DNA of 64,000 bases from Aristolochia californica (lineage: Eukaryota > Streptophyta > Magnoliopsida > Piperales > Aristolochiaceae): contig JARWKL010000008.1 in assembly GCA_029961685.1 (NCBI GenBank), forward strand, positions 32,427,619 through 32,491,618. Reading direction: 5' to 3'. The notes beneath the pieces are model-generated. The model searched no databases. It was given only the letters and a program-made list of their open reading frames with translations, and had not been told where the DNA came from. How positions within the stretch are numbered: position 1 is the first letter of the stretch; every line of letters begins with the position of its first letter. The translations under genes and the position numbers were made by a program. Positions 20,921 to 30,730 of this stretch are shown piece after piece.

Positions 20921-21003
20921 TGTTATGGTCCTGGGGTTAAGTACCTATGTCTTCCGCTCCTAACAGGCCGGTCTTTTGGGTAGTATTGGCTAGGTACTTA
21001 ACA
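20921..21003 (+). repeat. TRIM-1 left LTR
   Basis: 83 bp, TGTTATGGTCCTGG...CTTAACA; nearly identical to the right LTR (one difference seen, G/A in GTCCTGGGG). Confidence 0.93.
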
Positions 21004-21005
21004 TT

Positions 21006-21017
21006 TGGTATCAGAGC
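21006..21017 (+). other. TRIM-1 primer-binding site
   Basis: TGGTATCAGAGC, two bases after the LTR. Confidence 0.9.
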
Positions 21018-21162
21018 TAGCGCTGCGTCCCGACTTCGAATCCCGGCGCCCCCAAAATGGATGCGGATGGTCACGCGCCTGGACTGACCAGGGTTCGACC
21101 CGGCTCCGGTTGCTCTGTTGTGGTAGCCTCTGCGGTCGTCGGCTCGGGGAAGGGCGTGGTAC

Positions 21163-21245
21163 TGTTATGGTCCTAGGGTTAAGTACCTATGTCTTCCGCT
21201 CCTAACAGGCCGGTCTTTTGGGTAGTATTGGCTAGGTACTTAACA
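21163..21245 (+). repeat. TRIM-1 right LTR
   Basis: 83 bp copy of 20921-21003, followed by the target duplication TTAAA. Confidence 0.93.
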
Positions 21246-21318
21246 TTAAACCTTATGAACTATTTAAGCTACTGTTAGTTTTTCCTCTCCTCTCTTTTTT
21301 TGATTGAATATTTACTTC

Positions 21319-21628
21319 ATGGCAGAAGAAGTGTGTTTTAACACGGCTGGTAAGAATGTTTTGCTTAATATTACTAACATTCCATTGAAAATTTTTCAAA
21401 TTACTTTAGTTGGTCTCAATCAGTTAAGATATTTTTTTATTACTCGGACCTATCAGATCACCTAACTAAGCCACCTCTTGTGGATGAGGAAGATAGTTTA
21501 TAAGAAAAAATGGCCTAAGGAAGACACACTTGTTATTAACTGGTTGATTAATAAGTATTGAAGAAATTGTTGCAAATAATATAGTTCATCTTGAGACAAC
21601 CAAACAAGTATGGAACATTTGTACAAAA
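21319..21628 (+). pseudogene. Cop3 gag, first piece
   Basis: Begins at ATG 21319 with a MAEE start like Cop2 Gag (MAEEN). The chain NVLLNITNIPLKIFQITLVGLNQ.., DTLVINWLINK and the WN(I)CTK-like end match copia Gag. A frameshift and stops occur near 21460-21560. It is cut by a solo LTR at 21629 within the block that precedes LYSS in Cop1. Confidence 0.8.
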
Positions 21629-22040
21629 TGTTAAGTTATGGAGCCTAATCAACATCCTATGCTGATTCGATGCAACCAAACAAGGTCCACGATATATTGA
21701 CTATTGTTTCATTAAGGGCAGTTTGGGAATTTCACTCCTGTATCATGGTTGCCCTAATTTTCTCTTTATTTTTGGGGTGCTGCTATTAAGGTTTTATGTT
21801 TCATTTGAGGAGCATCTTGAGCTGTAGCCCGAGAGAGATGTTAGAGAAAAATTCTTGTAAAAATGTGTGAATATTTAATCTTCATAGTGGATTACTACAG
21901 CGGCGGAAGATAGGACATAGTCTCACCTTGAGGCAAACTTGTATAAATCTTGTTGTTATTTTTGTTGCTTGTTTTTCCTTCTTCCATGATTGTTATTATT
22001 GCTCTCAATAGTTTGGAATTAGGGCGTCTAATTCCTAACA
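21629..22040 (+). repeat. Solo copia-type LTR (412 bp) in Cop3 gag
   Basis: TGTTAAGTTATGG...ATTCCTAACA with exact target duplication CAAAA at 21624-21628 and 22041-22045. No primer site or internal sequence follows. The 3' half contains an ATAAATCTTGTTGTT-like stretch often seen in copia LTRs. Its family has no other copy here. Confidence 0.85.
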
Positions 22041-22045
22041 CAAAA

Positions 22046-22335
22046 TTACACTCCAGTCCTGACAGCTTGCGAAAATTATATGATGTGTTTCAACAAATGT
22101 ATAATATAAAACAAGGGAAGAACTTGCATGATTATTTTGCCCAATTGACGGGCTTATAAAGGAATGGAAGATATTACATCCATATTCAATTAGTATTTCA
22201 CTACAATAAAAAAACAACGGGAAGCATTAGCAGCTTCTATTTACCTTTCTCATTTGAACTATTACCTTGAAGTGGGTAAAACTGAAATTCTTAGCTAAAA
22301 TCCTCTTCCCACATTTGATGATATATGTGCCACAA
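22046..22335 (+). pseudogene. Cop3 gag, second piece
   Basis: Continues the Gag: LHSSPDSLRKLYDVFQQMYNIKQGKNLHDYFAQL aligns with the LYSSTASLQKIYDVLKNMLHTKHGDNIREFLAWF block of Cop1. A stop near 22157 and frame changes follow. It is cut by GyB-5 at 22336. Confidence 0.85.
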
Positions 22336-22783
22336 TATTAGGTTCTTCCCTTGCTATGGATCGAGTCACCCTTCTTTCCTCTCTTCCCTCCATGGATGCT
22401 CTAAATGTTGGAAGAGAATTCTTGTTTCTTGAATGTGGAATGGTGGAATTCAAATAGAACGAAGGAGCTTTGAAGGAAGCTCAACCTGGACCTCAGAGGG
22501 AGAATCTAACCTAGACCTCTGAGGGAGAATCTGACCTGTTTAATCTAGTTTTCTCAATACTTGCTTTCTCCTTCCCTGCACGTCCCACTAAATAGGGTTG
22601 AGGACGGAAATACAAAGTTGACCCATAGGTCAAGTGGTTCACACCACATTACAACTAAACCAATCCAAAGTAAACCAAACCAAACAAAGTAAACCAACCG
22701 AATTGAAATTACATGAAAAGTAAATTGACATAATTTAATTCCTATGCCTATGGATAACTCATGATGCTATGGAGTCCATAACA
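22336..22783 (-). repeat. GyB-5 3' LTR (448 bp)
   Basis: On the minus strand starts TGTTATGGACTCC at 22783 and ends ..CCTAATA (mutated CCTAACA) at 22336. Confidence 0.9.
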
Positions 22784-23881
22784 TCACCCCCTCCTGGTGA
22801 AAGAGCTTGTCCTCAAGCTCGAAGGATGGGAAGAGGGTGCGACACGCCGCTAATGGCTCCCATGTCGTGTCACTGGGGTTAGCATCTGCCCATTGCACTA
22901 GGATCTCCCAATCACCCTCCATGCGGCGAGCCTGTAATACCTGTGCCAGACTAGAAAGTACACGTCCCTCATGTAGTGGGGGCACCAGTGTGTGCAGCAA
23001 AGGCGAATCACCTTGGAAGGCCTTTAGTTGTGAGACATGAAAGATGTTGTGAATCCTGGACTCTGGCAGAAGAAGCAATCGGTAGACCATTGTCCCAATG
23101 CGGTCCATAACCTGAAAGGGACCATAATATTTCGGAGAGAGCTTGTGATGTTTGGAGGCTGTCAGCGACAGCTGGCTATAGTATTGTAGACGCAACCAAA
23201 CATAATCTCCTGGAGAAAAGAAGACTTCCCGTTGCTTCTTGTTATAATATATTTTCATAGAATGTTGTGCCTTATGGAGATGAGTACGCACCTCAGTGAT
23301 GAATGTGTCTCTTTAGGCTAATGCTTGGTCCAAAGTGGTGACTTTAGAGGGACCTGGTTCATATGATAAAAGGCAGGGCGGTTCTCTACCATATACCACC
23401 TTGAATGGGGTTGTGCCCAGTGCGCTGTGGTAGGAGGTGTTGTAACAGAATTCAGCCCAGGCGAGCCACTTAACCCACCACTTAGGTGAGTCCCCCACGA
23501 AACAGCAAAGATACATTTCAATTGTTCTATTGATGACCTATGTCTGACCATCAGTCTACGAATGGTTGGCTGAAGAAAAGGCTAACGTTGTGCCCTACAG
23601 CATGAAGAGTTCATTCCAAAAGGTACTTGTAAAGATTGCATCCCTATCACTGGTAATGGAATTAGGCAACCCGTGTAATCGGACAATGTTATCCATAAAG
23701 AGCTGAGCGACCTGGGCTGCTGTGTAAGGATGCGCTAGAGGGATGAAGTGCCCATACTTGGAGAAATGATCCACCACTACAAAGATAAAGGATTTGCCCG
23801 ATGAAGAGGGAAGTCCATCTATGAAGTCCATAGAAATATCAGACCAGACCTGTGACAGTAGCTAAAGTAGTTGGAGCAACT
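22767..23881 (-). pseudogene. GyB-5 integrase C-terminus and chromodomain
   Basis: Minus strand: core integrase MDFIDGLPSSS and NSITSDRDAIFTSTFW (23620-23831), the C-terminal [18 protein letters not shown] block, and a chromodomain (QARRMEGDWEILVQWADANPSDTTWEPLAACRTLFPSFELEDKLF, in two halves) ending in the LTR. Stops near 23292, 23313 and 23590 break the frame. It is cut by GyB-6 at 23881, in the zinc-site to core linker. Confidence 0.85.
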
Positions 23882-24330
23882 TGTTATGGACTCCATAGCA
23901 TCATGAGTTATCCATAGGCATAGGAATTAAATTATGTCAATTTACTTTTCATGTAATTTCAATTCGGTTTGGTTTACTTTATTTGGTTTGGTTTACTTTG
24001 GGTTGGTTCAGTGTAATGTGGCGTGAACCACTTGACCTATGGTTCATCTTTGTATTTTCGTCCTCAACCCTATTTAGGGGGACGTGAAGGAAAAGAGAGG
24101 AAAGTATTGAAAAAATTATATTTTACAAGTCAGATTCTCCCTCAGAGGTCTAGGTCAGATTTCTCCCTTTGAGGTCCAAGGTTGAGCTTCCTCCAAAGCT
24201 CCTTCGTTCTAATTGAGTTCCACCATTACTCGTTCAAGAAACAAGAATTCTCTTCCAACGTCAAGATCATCCATGGAGGGAAGAGAGGAAAGAAGGGTGA
24301 CTTGATCCAAGGCAAGGGAAGAACCTAACG
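23882..24330 (+). repeat. GyB-6 5' LTR (449 bp)
   Basis: Starts TGTTATGGACTCC; its last base is mutated (CCTAACG for CCTAACA). Confidence 0.9.
24059..24084 (+). promoter_or_regulatory. Dyad-symmetric core promoter region of the GyB LTR
   Basis: CGTCC, four bases, CCCTATTTAGGG, then GGACG: a TATA-like centre inside nested inverted repeats. The same arrangement is in GyC LTRs (CGTCC..CCCTATTTAAGG..GGACG). Promoter role is inference from LTR position. Confidence 0.45.
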
Positions 24331-25451
24331 TCTTGGTATCAGACAGGTCCACCCTTGGGGATTCCTCTTCCCTTGACGATTTGAGATAATTAGTGGAAGA
24401 TACTACGTAGAGGACAGATAACTAGGCTCATGCCCTGGAAGAGGTGCGTCAAAGAACCTCTGATTTGCGTGAGGCAATAAAATCAATGGATGCTGCCATC
24501 CAAGCTCTCCTCCGGCGACAAGAGGACCATGATACACGATCCCAACCTCCAACTGGCTACTCTCCACCGGCCGACCACCATCCATTCCACCCACCACCTC
24601 CCCCACAACCACCAATGCATCAACACCATCCCCATCTGGATCCTGCCGTTCAAGGACCAAACACTGTGCCCAGGTATTTAAAACTTGACTTTCCTATGTA
24701 TGATGGGTCTAAGGACCCTTTGATTTGGTTAGCAAAGTGTGATCGGTTCTTTTATCATCAAAAAACACCTACGGATGAGAAAGTGTATTTTGCCGCCTAC
24801 CACATGCTTGATAAAGTGCTTCTATGGTACCACCAATTCCGAAATGACCAAGTGGTTCAGGATTGGGCAACTTTTAGATAGTCTTGCATGATGAGATTTG
24901 GTCCTCTAGCTAGTAGCAATCCATTGGGAGAATTAATCAATTACAAACAAACTGGAACACTAGAGGTGTACCAAAAGGCCTTCCAGGAAAGGTTAGCCCA
25001 AGCAGACCAGTTTGTTAGCCACACACAATATGTTCATATTTTTACTGTTGGTTTGACAGAAGCTCTGCGTTTAGAAGTTGAATTACATGCTCCTACAGAT
25101 TTAGACCACGCTATGAATTTAGCCAGGGCAATTGAGCACAAGTAGCGTGTTCTAAAGGAGTCACTGGTCAGAAAACCAGCTTGGCCAGGGAGGCACAATG
25201 CCTCAGCGTCAAACCCTTCCTCTGGCCCTCCAAGATTTAGAGAGAGTGCAGCCCCACACCCAGACATTTCTAATTCGGCTCCACCTGCTCCTTACTTCAA
25301 AAAACTGACTAGACAGGAAATGGACCAGAGAAAGGCCAAGGGCCTCTGTTTTAACTGTGATGAATAGTATGTCATTGGACACCACTGCAAACGATTATTC
25401 AGTATATGTCTGTGGAAGGATGGAGAAGAAATACCACTAGAGGAGGAAATT
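24273..25451 (+). pseudogene. GyB-6 gag
   Basis: Begins at the MEGREE ATG (24273) within the 5' LTR, but the Arg codon of the VTRSM motif is TGA here and the second Met is Lys, so the start is dead. The Pro-rich linker (24545-24650), PRYLKLDFPMYDGSKDPLIW core, and zinc knuckle (CFNCDE-stop-YVIGHHC) are recognisable; stops near 24880, 25145 and 25366. Confidence 0.88.
24334..24343 (+). other. GyB-6 primer-binding site
   Basis: TGGTATCAGA, three bases after the LTR, inside the gag frame. Confidence 0.9.
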
Positions 25452-28400
25452 GTGGAAACTGACCAAGAAGATCCAAAGATTTCCCTTCATGCTATGACTG
25501 GTTTACACAGTGCAAGCACAATGCAGGTTAAAGCCCAATTACATCATTTACAGTTACTGGCTTTAGTTGACTCGGGTAGTACACATAATTTCATCAGTCA
25601 GCAGGCGGTAGAACAACTTGGGTTAGTAGTACAACAACAGACTGGTCCTTCTGTATCAGTAGCCAATGGGGCTAAAATTACTAGTGAAGGCATATCACCA
25701 GCCACACACTTTGATATTGAGGGATATGCATTTGTTGCAGATTTTTTGGTGATTCCACTATCAGGATTCGATTTGGTGCTAGGAATTAAATGGCTACAAT
25801 TGTTGGGACCAACACTATGGGATTTCCAACCTCTAACCATGTCTTTTATAGAGGACCAACATCAGATTATATTGCATGGCACACAAGCACCACTCACCTG
25901 CGCACTGCAAGTTGCCCGGGTCCAATCTACAAACACATGTAAGTTATCTCATTTACTTACAAAATTTGAAGATATTTTTCAGGACCCTATTGCCTTACCC
26001 AACTTAGGCACTGTTATCACCGTATCCGTTTGAAAATGGATACCGAGCCGGTAGAGGTGCGTCCATATCATTACCCTCACTTATAGAAGGATGAGATTGA
26101 AAGGCAGTGCCAGCAGATGTTAGCACAAGGTATTATTCAGCCTAGCAGGTCTCTTTTTTCTTCACCGGTATTACTAGTCCGCAAACATGATAAGTGATGG
26201 AGGTTCTGTGTGGATTACCGACAACTCAATGCCCATACGATTAAAGATAAATTTCCTATTCCAGTGGTGGACGAGCTGTTAGACGAGCTACATGGAGCTA
26301 CAATTTTTACTAAACTCGATTTGAAATCTGGCTATCCTCAAATCCGAGTTCATCCATCAGATGTGGAGAAAACAGCGTTCCGCACGCATCACGGCCATTT
26401 TGAATTCCTCATAATGCCATTTGGTCTGTCAAATGCGCCTTCCACCTTCCAGGCCCTCATGAATGAGGTATTTTCTTCTCTCTTGAGAAAATATGTATTG
26501 GTATTTTTTGACGATATTTTGGTCTATAGCAACAGCTGGGAAGAACATCTTCAGCACCTTCACCAAGTATTTTCTCTTAAACGTTCACATCATTTGGTTT
26601 TAAATCGGTCAAAATGTTCTATGGGCACATCAGAAGTGGCATATTTGGGCCACGTTATTTCAGCATCGGGGGTGAAGGTAGACCAGAGTAAGATACAGGC
26701 GGTCACAGATTGGCCTATTCCTGCATCTATTACAGCCTTAAGAGGATTTTTCGGCCTAGCTGGATATTGTAGAAAATTTATTCGTAGCTATGGCCAGCTT
26801 GCAGCTCCGCTCTACAATCTCCTCAAGAAAAATGGTTTTACCTGGTGAGAGGCAGCAGCTTATTCCTTTCAGCAATTGAAAGACGCGTTATCATTAGCCC
26901 TAGTTTTGCCGCTCCCCGACTTTGAGGAGTCCTTTGTAGTGGAATGTGATGCTTCGGGGGGCGGTATTGGCGCAGTGTTGCACCAACAGGGCCACCCGAT
27001 TGCTTATTTTAGCCGTCAACTGGGCCAACACCACCACAAGTTGGCAGCTTATGAGAGGGAATTGATCGGATTGGCAAAAGCTATACAGCATTGGCACCCA
27101 TATCTATGGGGACGTTCTTTTTTGATTCGCACTGATCATTGCAGCCTCAAGTATCTTCTTGAGCAGCGTCTCACTACTTCACCACAACAGCATTGGTTAA
27201 GTAAGCTTATGGGGTTTGACTTTTCTGTCGAGTATAAACCGGGAAGTTTGAATATAGGGGCTGATGCCTTATCTCGCCGAGACGTTCCAGAGCTACAATT
27301 AAACGCCATCAGTCAGCCCAGAGCTCTCTTGTTGGATTCTATACGGGAATAGGCACAACAGTTCTCGGATATTATCTCCTTATGCCATGATATCTAGCAG
27401 GGGACAACGGCACCACATTGGAGGGTTCAGGACAATCTCGTCCTCTACAAAAACAGAATTTTTCTACACCACACATCCCCTCTGATTAACAGCATTTTAG
27501 CCTCCTTCCATGACAGTACACATGAGGGCCGACGGATAACATATTTTCGAAACAGTAGGGAATTCTATTGGAGGGGCATGAAGCGCAGTATAGCTGATTA
27601 TGTGGCGGCTTGTTAGACTTGTCAATGGAATAAAGCTGAAACATTAAGTCCACCAGGGTTGCTCCTACCACTTCAGCTTCCGTCACAGGTCTAGTCTGAT
27701 ATTTCTATGGACTTCATAGATGGACTTCCCTCTTTGTCGGGTAAATCTTTTATCTTTGTAGTGGTGGATCGTTTCTCTAAATATGGGCATTTCATTCCTC
27801 TGGCGCATCCTTACATTGCAACTCAGGTCGCTCAACTTTTTATGGATAACATTGTCCACTTACATGGGATGCCTAATTCAATTACCAGTGATAGGGATGC
27901 AATCTTTACAAGTACCTTCTGGAAAGAACTCTTCAAGTTATAGGGCACAATGTTTGCCTTTTCTTAAGTCTACCATCCGCAGACTGATGGTCAGACAGAG
28001 GTCGTCAACAGAATCATTGAAATGTATCCCCGCTGTTTCGTGGGGGACTCACCTAAGAGGTGGGTTAAGTGGCTCGCCTGGGCTGAGTTTTGTTACAACA
28101 TCTCCTACCACAACGCACTCGGCACAACCTCATTCAAGGTGGTATATGGTAAAGAACCTCCTCATCTTTTAGCCTATGAACCAGGGGCCTCTAAAGTCGC
28201 GACTTTGGACCAAGCATTAGCTGAAAGAGACACATTCATCACTGAGGTACACTCTCATCTACAGGAGGCACAACATTCTATGAAAAAAATATTATGACAA
28301 GAAGCACCGGGAAGTCTTCTTTTCTCCTGGAGATTATGTTTGGTTGTGTCTCCAACACTACAGGCAGCTGTCGTTGATAGCCTCCAAACGTCACAAGCTC

Positions 28401-28772
28401 TCTCCAAAATATTATGGTCCCTTTCAGGTGATGGACCGCATTGGGACAGTGGCCTATAGATTGTAGCTTCCGCCAGAGACCAGAATTCACAACGTCTTTC
28501 ATGTCTCACATTTAAAGGCCTTCCAAGGTGATTCGCCTTTGCTTCACACCCCACTGCCCCCACTCCATTAGGAACATGTACTTTCTACCCCGACACAGGT
28601 ATTACAAACTCGGCGTATTCAGGGTGATTGGGAGATCTTAGTGCAATGGGCAGATGCTGACCCCAGTGACACGACATGGGAGCCATTAGAGGCGTTTCGC
28701 ACCCTCTACCCATACTTTGAGCTTGAGGACAAGCTCTTTCTCCATGGGGGGGGGGGGGGGGGGGGGGGGTGA
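25452..28772 (+). pseudogene. GyB-6 pol: protease, reverse transcriptase, RNase H, integrase, chromodomain
   Basis: Protease LVDSGSTHNFIS near 25570; a frameshift near 26020-26040; reverse transcriptase from about 26100 with FFDDILVYS near 26508; RNase H VECDASGGGIGAVL near 26942 and RTDHCSLKYLL near 27128; integrase zinc region HDSTHEGRR..C-stop-TCQ (27508-27620), core MDFIDGLP (27707) and ITSDRDAIF (27880); C-terminus and chromodomain 28340-28745. At least eight stops or shifts. The frame runs into the LTR through a 24-base G run. Confidence 0.88.
28746..28772 (+). repeat. Poly-G expanded polypurine tract of GyB-6
   Basis: 24 consecutive G (28746-28769) then TGA directly before the 3' LTR. 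Other family members have AGGAGGGGGTGA here. Confidence 0.85.
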
Positions 28773-29202
28773 TGTTATGGACTCCATAACATCACGAGTT
28801 ATCCATAGGCATAAAAATTAAATTATGTCAATTTACTTTTCATGTAATTTCAATTCGGTTTGGTTTACTTTGGGTTGGTTCAGTGTAATGTGGCGTGAAC
28901 CACTTGACCTATGGGTCATCTTTGTATTTTTGTCCTCAACCCTATTCAGGGGGATGTGAAGGAAAAGAGAGGCAAGTATTGAGAAAATTATATTTTACAG
29001 GTCTGATTCTCCCTCAGAGGTCTAGGTCGGATTTCTCCCTTTGAGGTCCAAGGTTGAGCTTCCTCCAAAGCTCCTTCGTTCTAATTGAGTTCCACCATTA
29101 CTCGTTCAAGAAACAAGAATTCTCTTCCAACGTCAAGATCATCCATGGAGGGAAGAGAGGAAAGAAGGGTGACTCGATCCATGGCAAGGGAAGAACCTAA
29201 CA
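28773..29202 (+). repeat. GyB-6 3' LTR (430 bp)
   Basis: TGTTATGGACTCC...CCTAACA, followed by the target duplication. Confidence 0.92.
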
Positions 29203-30730
29203 CAACCCACCTGGACTTATTGTTTCAGCTTTATTCCGTTGACTAGTCTGACATGCCGCCACATAATCGGCTATACTGCGCTTCATGCCCCTCCAATAAA
29301 ATTCCCTACTGATCCAAAAATATGTTTTTTGTCAGCCCTCAGTGTACTGTCATGGAAGGAGGCTAAAATGCTGTGAATTATAGGGCATGTGTGGTGTAGA
29401 AATTTTTTTTTTTGTAGAGGACTATATTGTCCTTAAACCACCAATTGTTTGCTGCTGTCCCCTGTTGGATGTCATGACATAAAGCTATAATTTTCGGGTA
29501 CTATTGTGCCTCTTCCCTTATAGAATCCAACAAGAGAGCTTTGGGCTGACTGATGGCATTTAATTGCGGCTCTGGAATGTCCCGGAGAGAAAATGCATTT
29601 GCCCCTACATTCAAACTTCCCTGTTTATACTCAACAGAAAAAGTCAAACCCCATAAGTTTACTAAACCAGTGTTGCTGTGGTGAAGTAGTGAGGCGTTGT
29701 TCAAGCAGATCTTGAGGCTGCAATGATCAGTGCGAATAAAAAATGAACATCCCCAGAGATAAGGGCACCAATGCTGTATAGCTTTCGCCAATCCGATCAA
29801 TTCCCTCTCATAAGCTGCTAACTTGTGGTGGTGTTGTCCAAGTTGGTGGCTAAAATAAGCAATCGGGTGGCCCTGTTGGTGTAACACTGCACCAATACCG
29901 CCCCCCGAAGCATCACATTCCACTACAAAGGACTCATCAAAGTCGGGTAGCTGCAAAACTGGGGCTGATGATAAGGCTTCTTTCAACTGTTGAAAGGAAT
30001 CAGCCGCTGTCTCTGATGAGGTAAAGGCATTTTTCTTGAGGAGGTTGTTTGGCGGAGCTGCAATATGGCCATAGCTACAAATAAATTTTCTATAATACCT
30101 AGCTAGGCCCAAAAATCCTTTTAAGGCTGTAATGGATGTAGGAATAGGCCAATCTGTGACCACTTGTATCTTACTTTGGTCTACTTTCACCCCCGCTGCT
30201 GAAATAACGTGGCCCAAGTATGCCACTTCTGACGTTCACATAGAACATTTGGACCGATTTAAAACCAAATGATGTGAACGGATAAGAGAAAATACTTGGC
30301 GAAGGTGCTGAAGATGCTCTTCCCAACTGTTGCCAAAATATCGTCGAAAAATACCAATACGTATTTTCTCAAGAGAGAGGAAAATACCTCATTCATCAGA
30401 GCCTGGAAGGTGGAAGGCGCATTTGAGAGACCAAATAGCATTACGAGGAACTCGAAATGGCCGTGATGCTTGCGGAACGTTGTTTTCTTCACATCTGATG
30501 GATGAACTCGGATTTGATGATAACCAGATTTCAAATAGAGTTTAGTAAAAATAGTAGCTCCATGTAGCTCATCTAGCAGCTCGTCCACCACAGGGATAGA
30601 AAATTTATCTTTAATAGTATGGGCACTTGAGTTGCCGGTAATCCACACAAAACATCCATGACTTATCATGCTTATGGACTAGTAATACCGGTGAGGAAAA
30701 AGGAGACCTGCTGGGCTGAATAATACCATG
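29203..30730 (-). pseudogene. GyB-5 integrase zinc site, RNase H and reverse transcriptase
   Basis: Minus strand: integrase zinc region (29210-29330), RNase H with VECDASGGGIGAVL (near 29920) and RTDHCSLK (near 29710), the [18 protein letters not shown] block (30170-30226) and reverse transcriptase (30259-30669) with FFDDIL near 30340. An 8-10 base loss after FFDDIL shifts the frame; another shift lies near 29690. Poly-A/T slippage near 29402. Non-functional. Confidence 0.85.

Larger units (their letters stand above)
20921..21245 (+). mobile_element. TRIM-1: terminal-repeat retrotransposon in miniature (325 bp)
   Basis: Two 83-bp LTRs (20921-21003 and 21163-21245) with TG...CA ends flank only 159 bp of internal DNA. 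A primer site TGGTATCAGAGC sits at 21006-21017 and a purine stretch (about 21143-21158) precedes the second LTR. The 5-bp target TTAAA is duplicated exactly at 20916-20920 and 21246-21250. It encodes nothing and must rely on proteins of other elements (established for TRIMs). Confidence 0.95.
23882..29202 (+). mobile_element. GyB-6: full-length gypsy chromovirus inside GyB-5
   Basis: 5' LTR 23882-24330, primer site, gag-pol in pieces, poly-G polypurine tract, 3' LTR 28773-29202. Target CAACT/CAACC flanks it (23877-23881, 29203-29207; one mismatch). It lies opposite in strand to its host of the same family. The 5' LTR carries 19 bp more than the 3' LTR through a duplicated TTTACTTTATTTGGTTTGG-type stretch. 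Confidence 0.92.

Noticed and set aside
21006..21060. Possible tRNA gene in TRIM-1
   Set aside because: Only a primer site and B-box-like motif are present; no acceptor stem pairing, anticodon arm or A box could be found.
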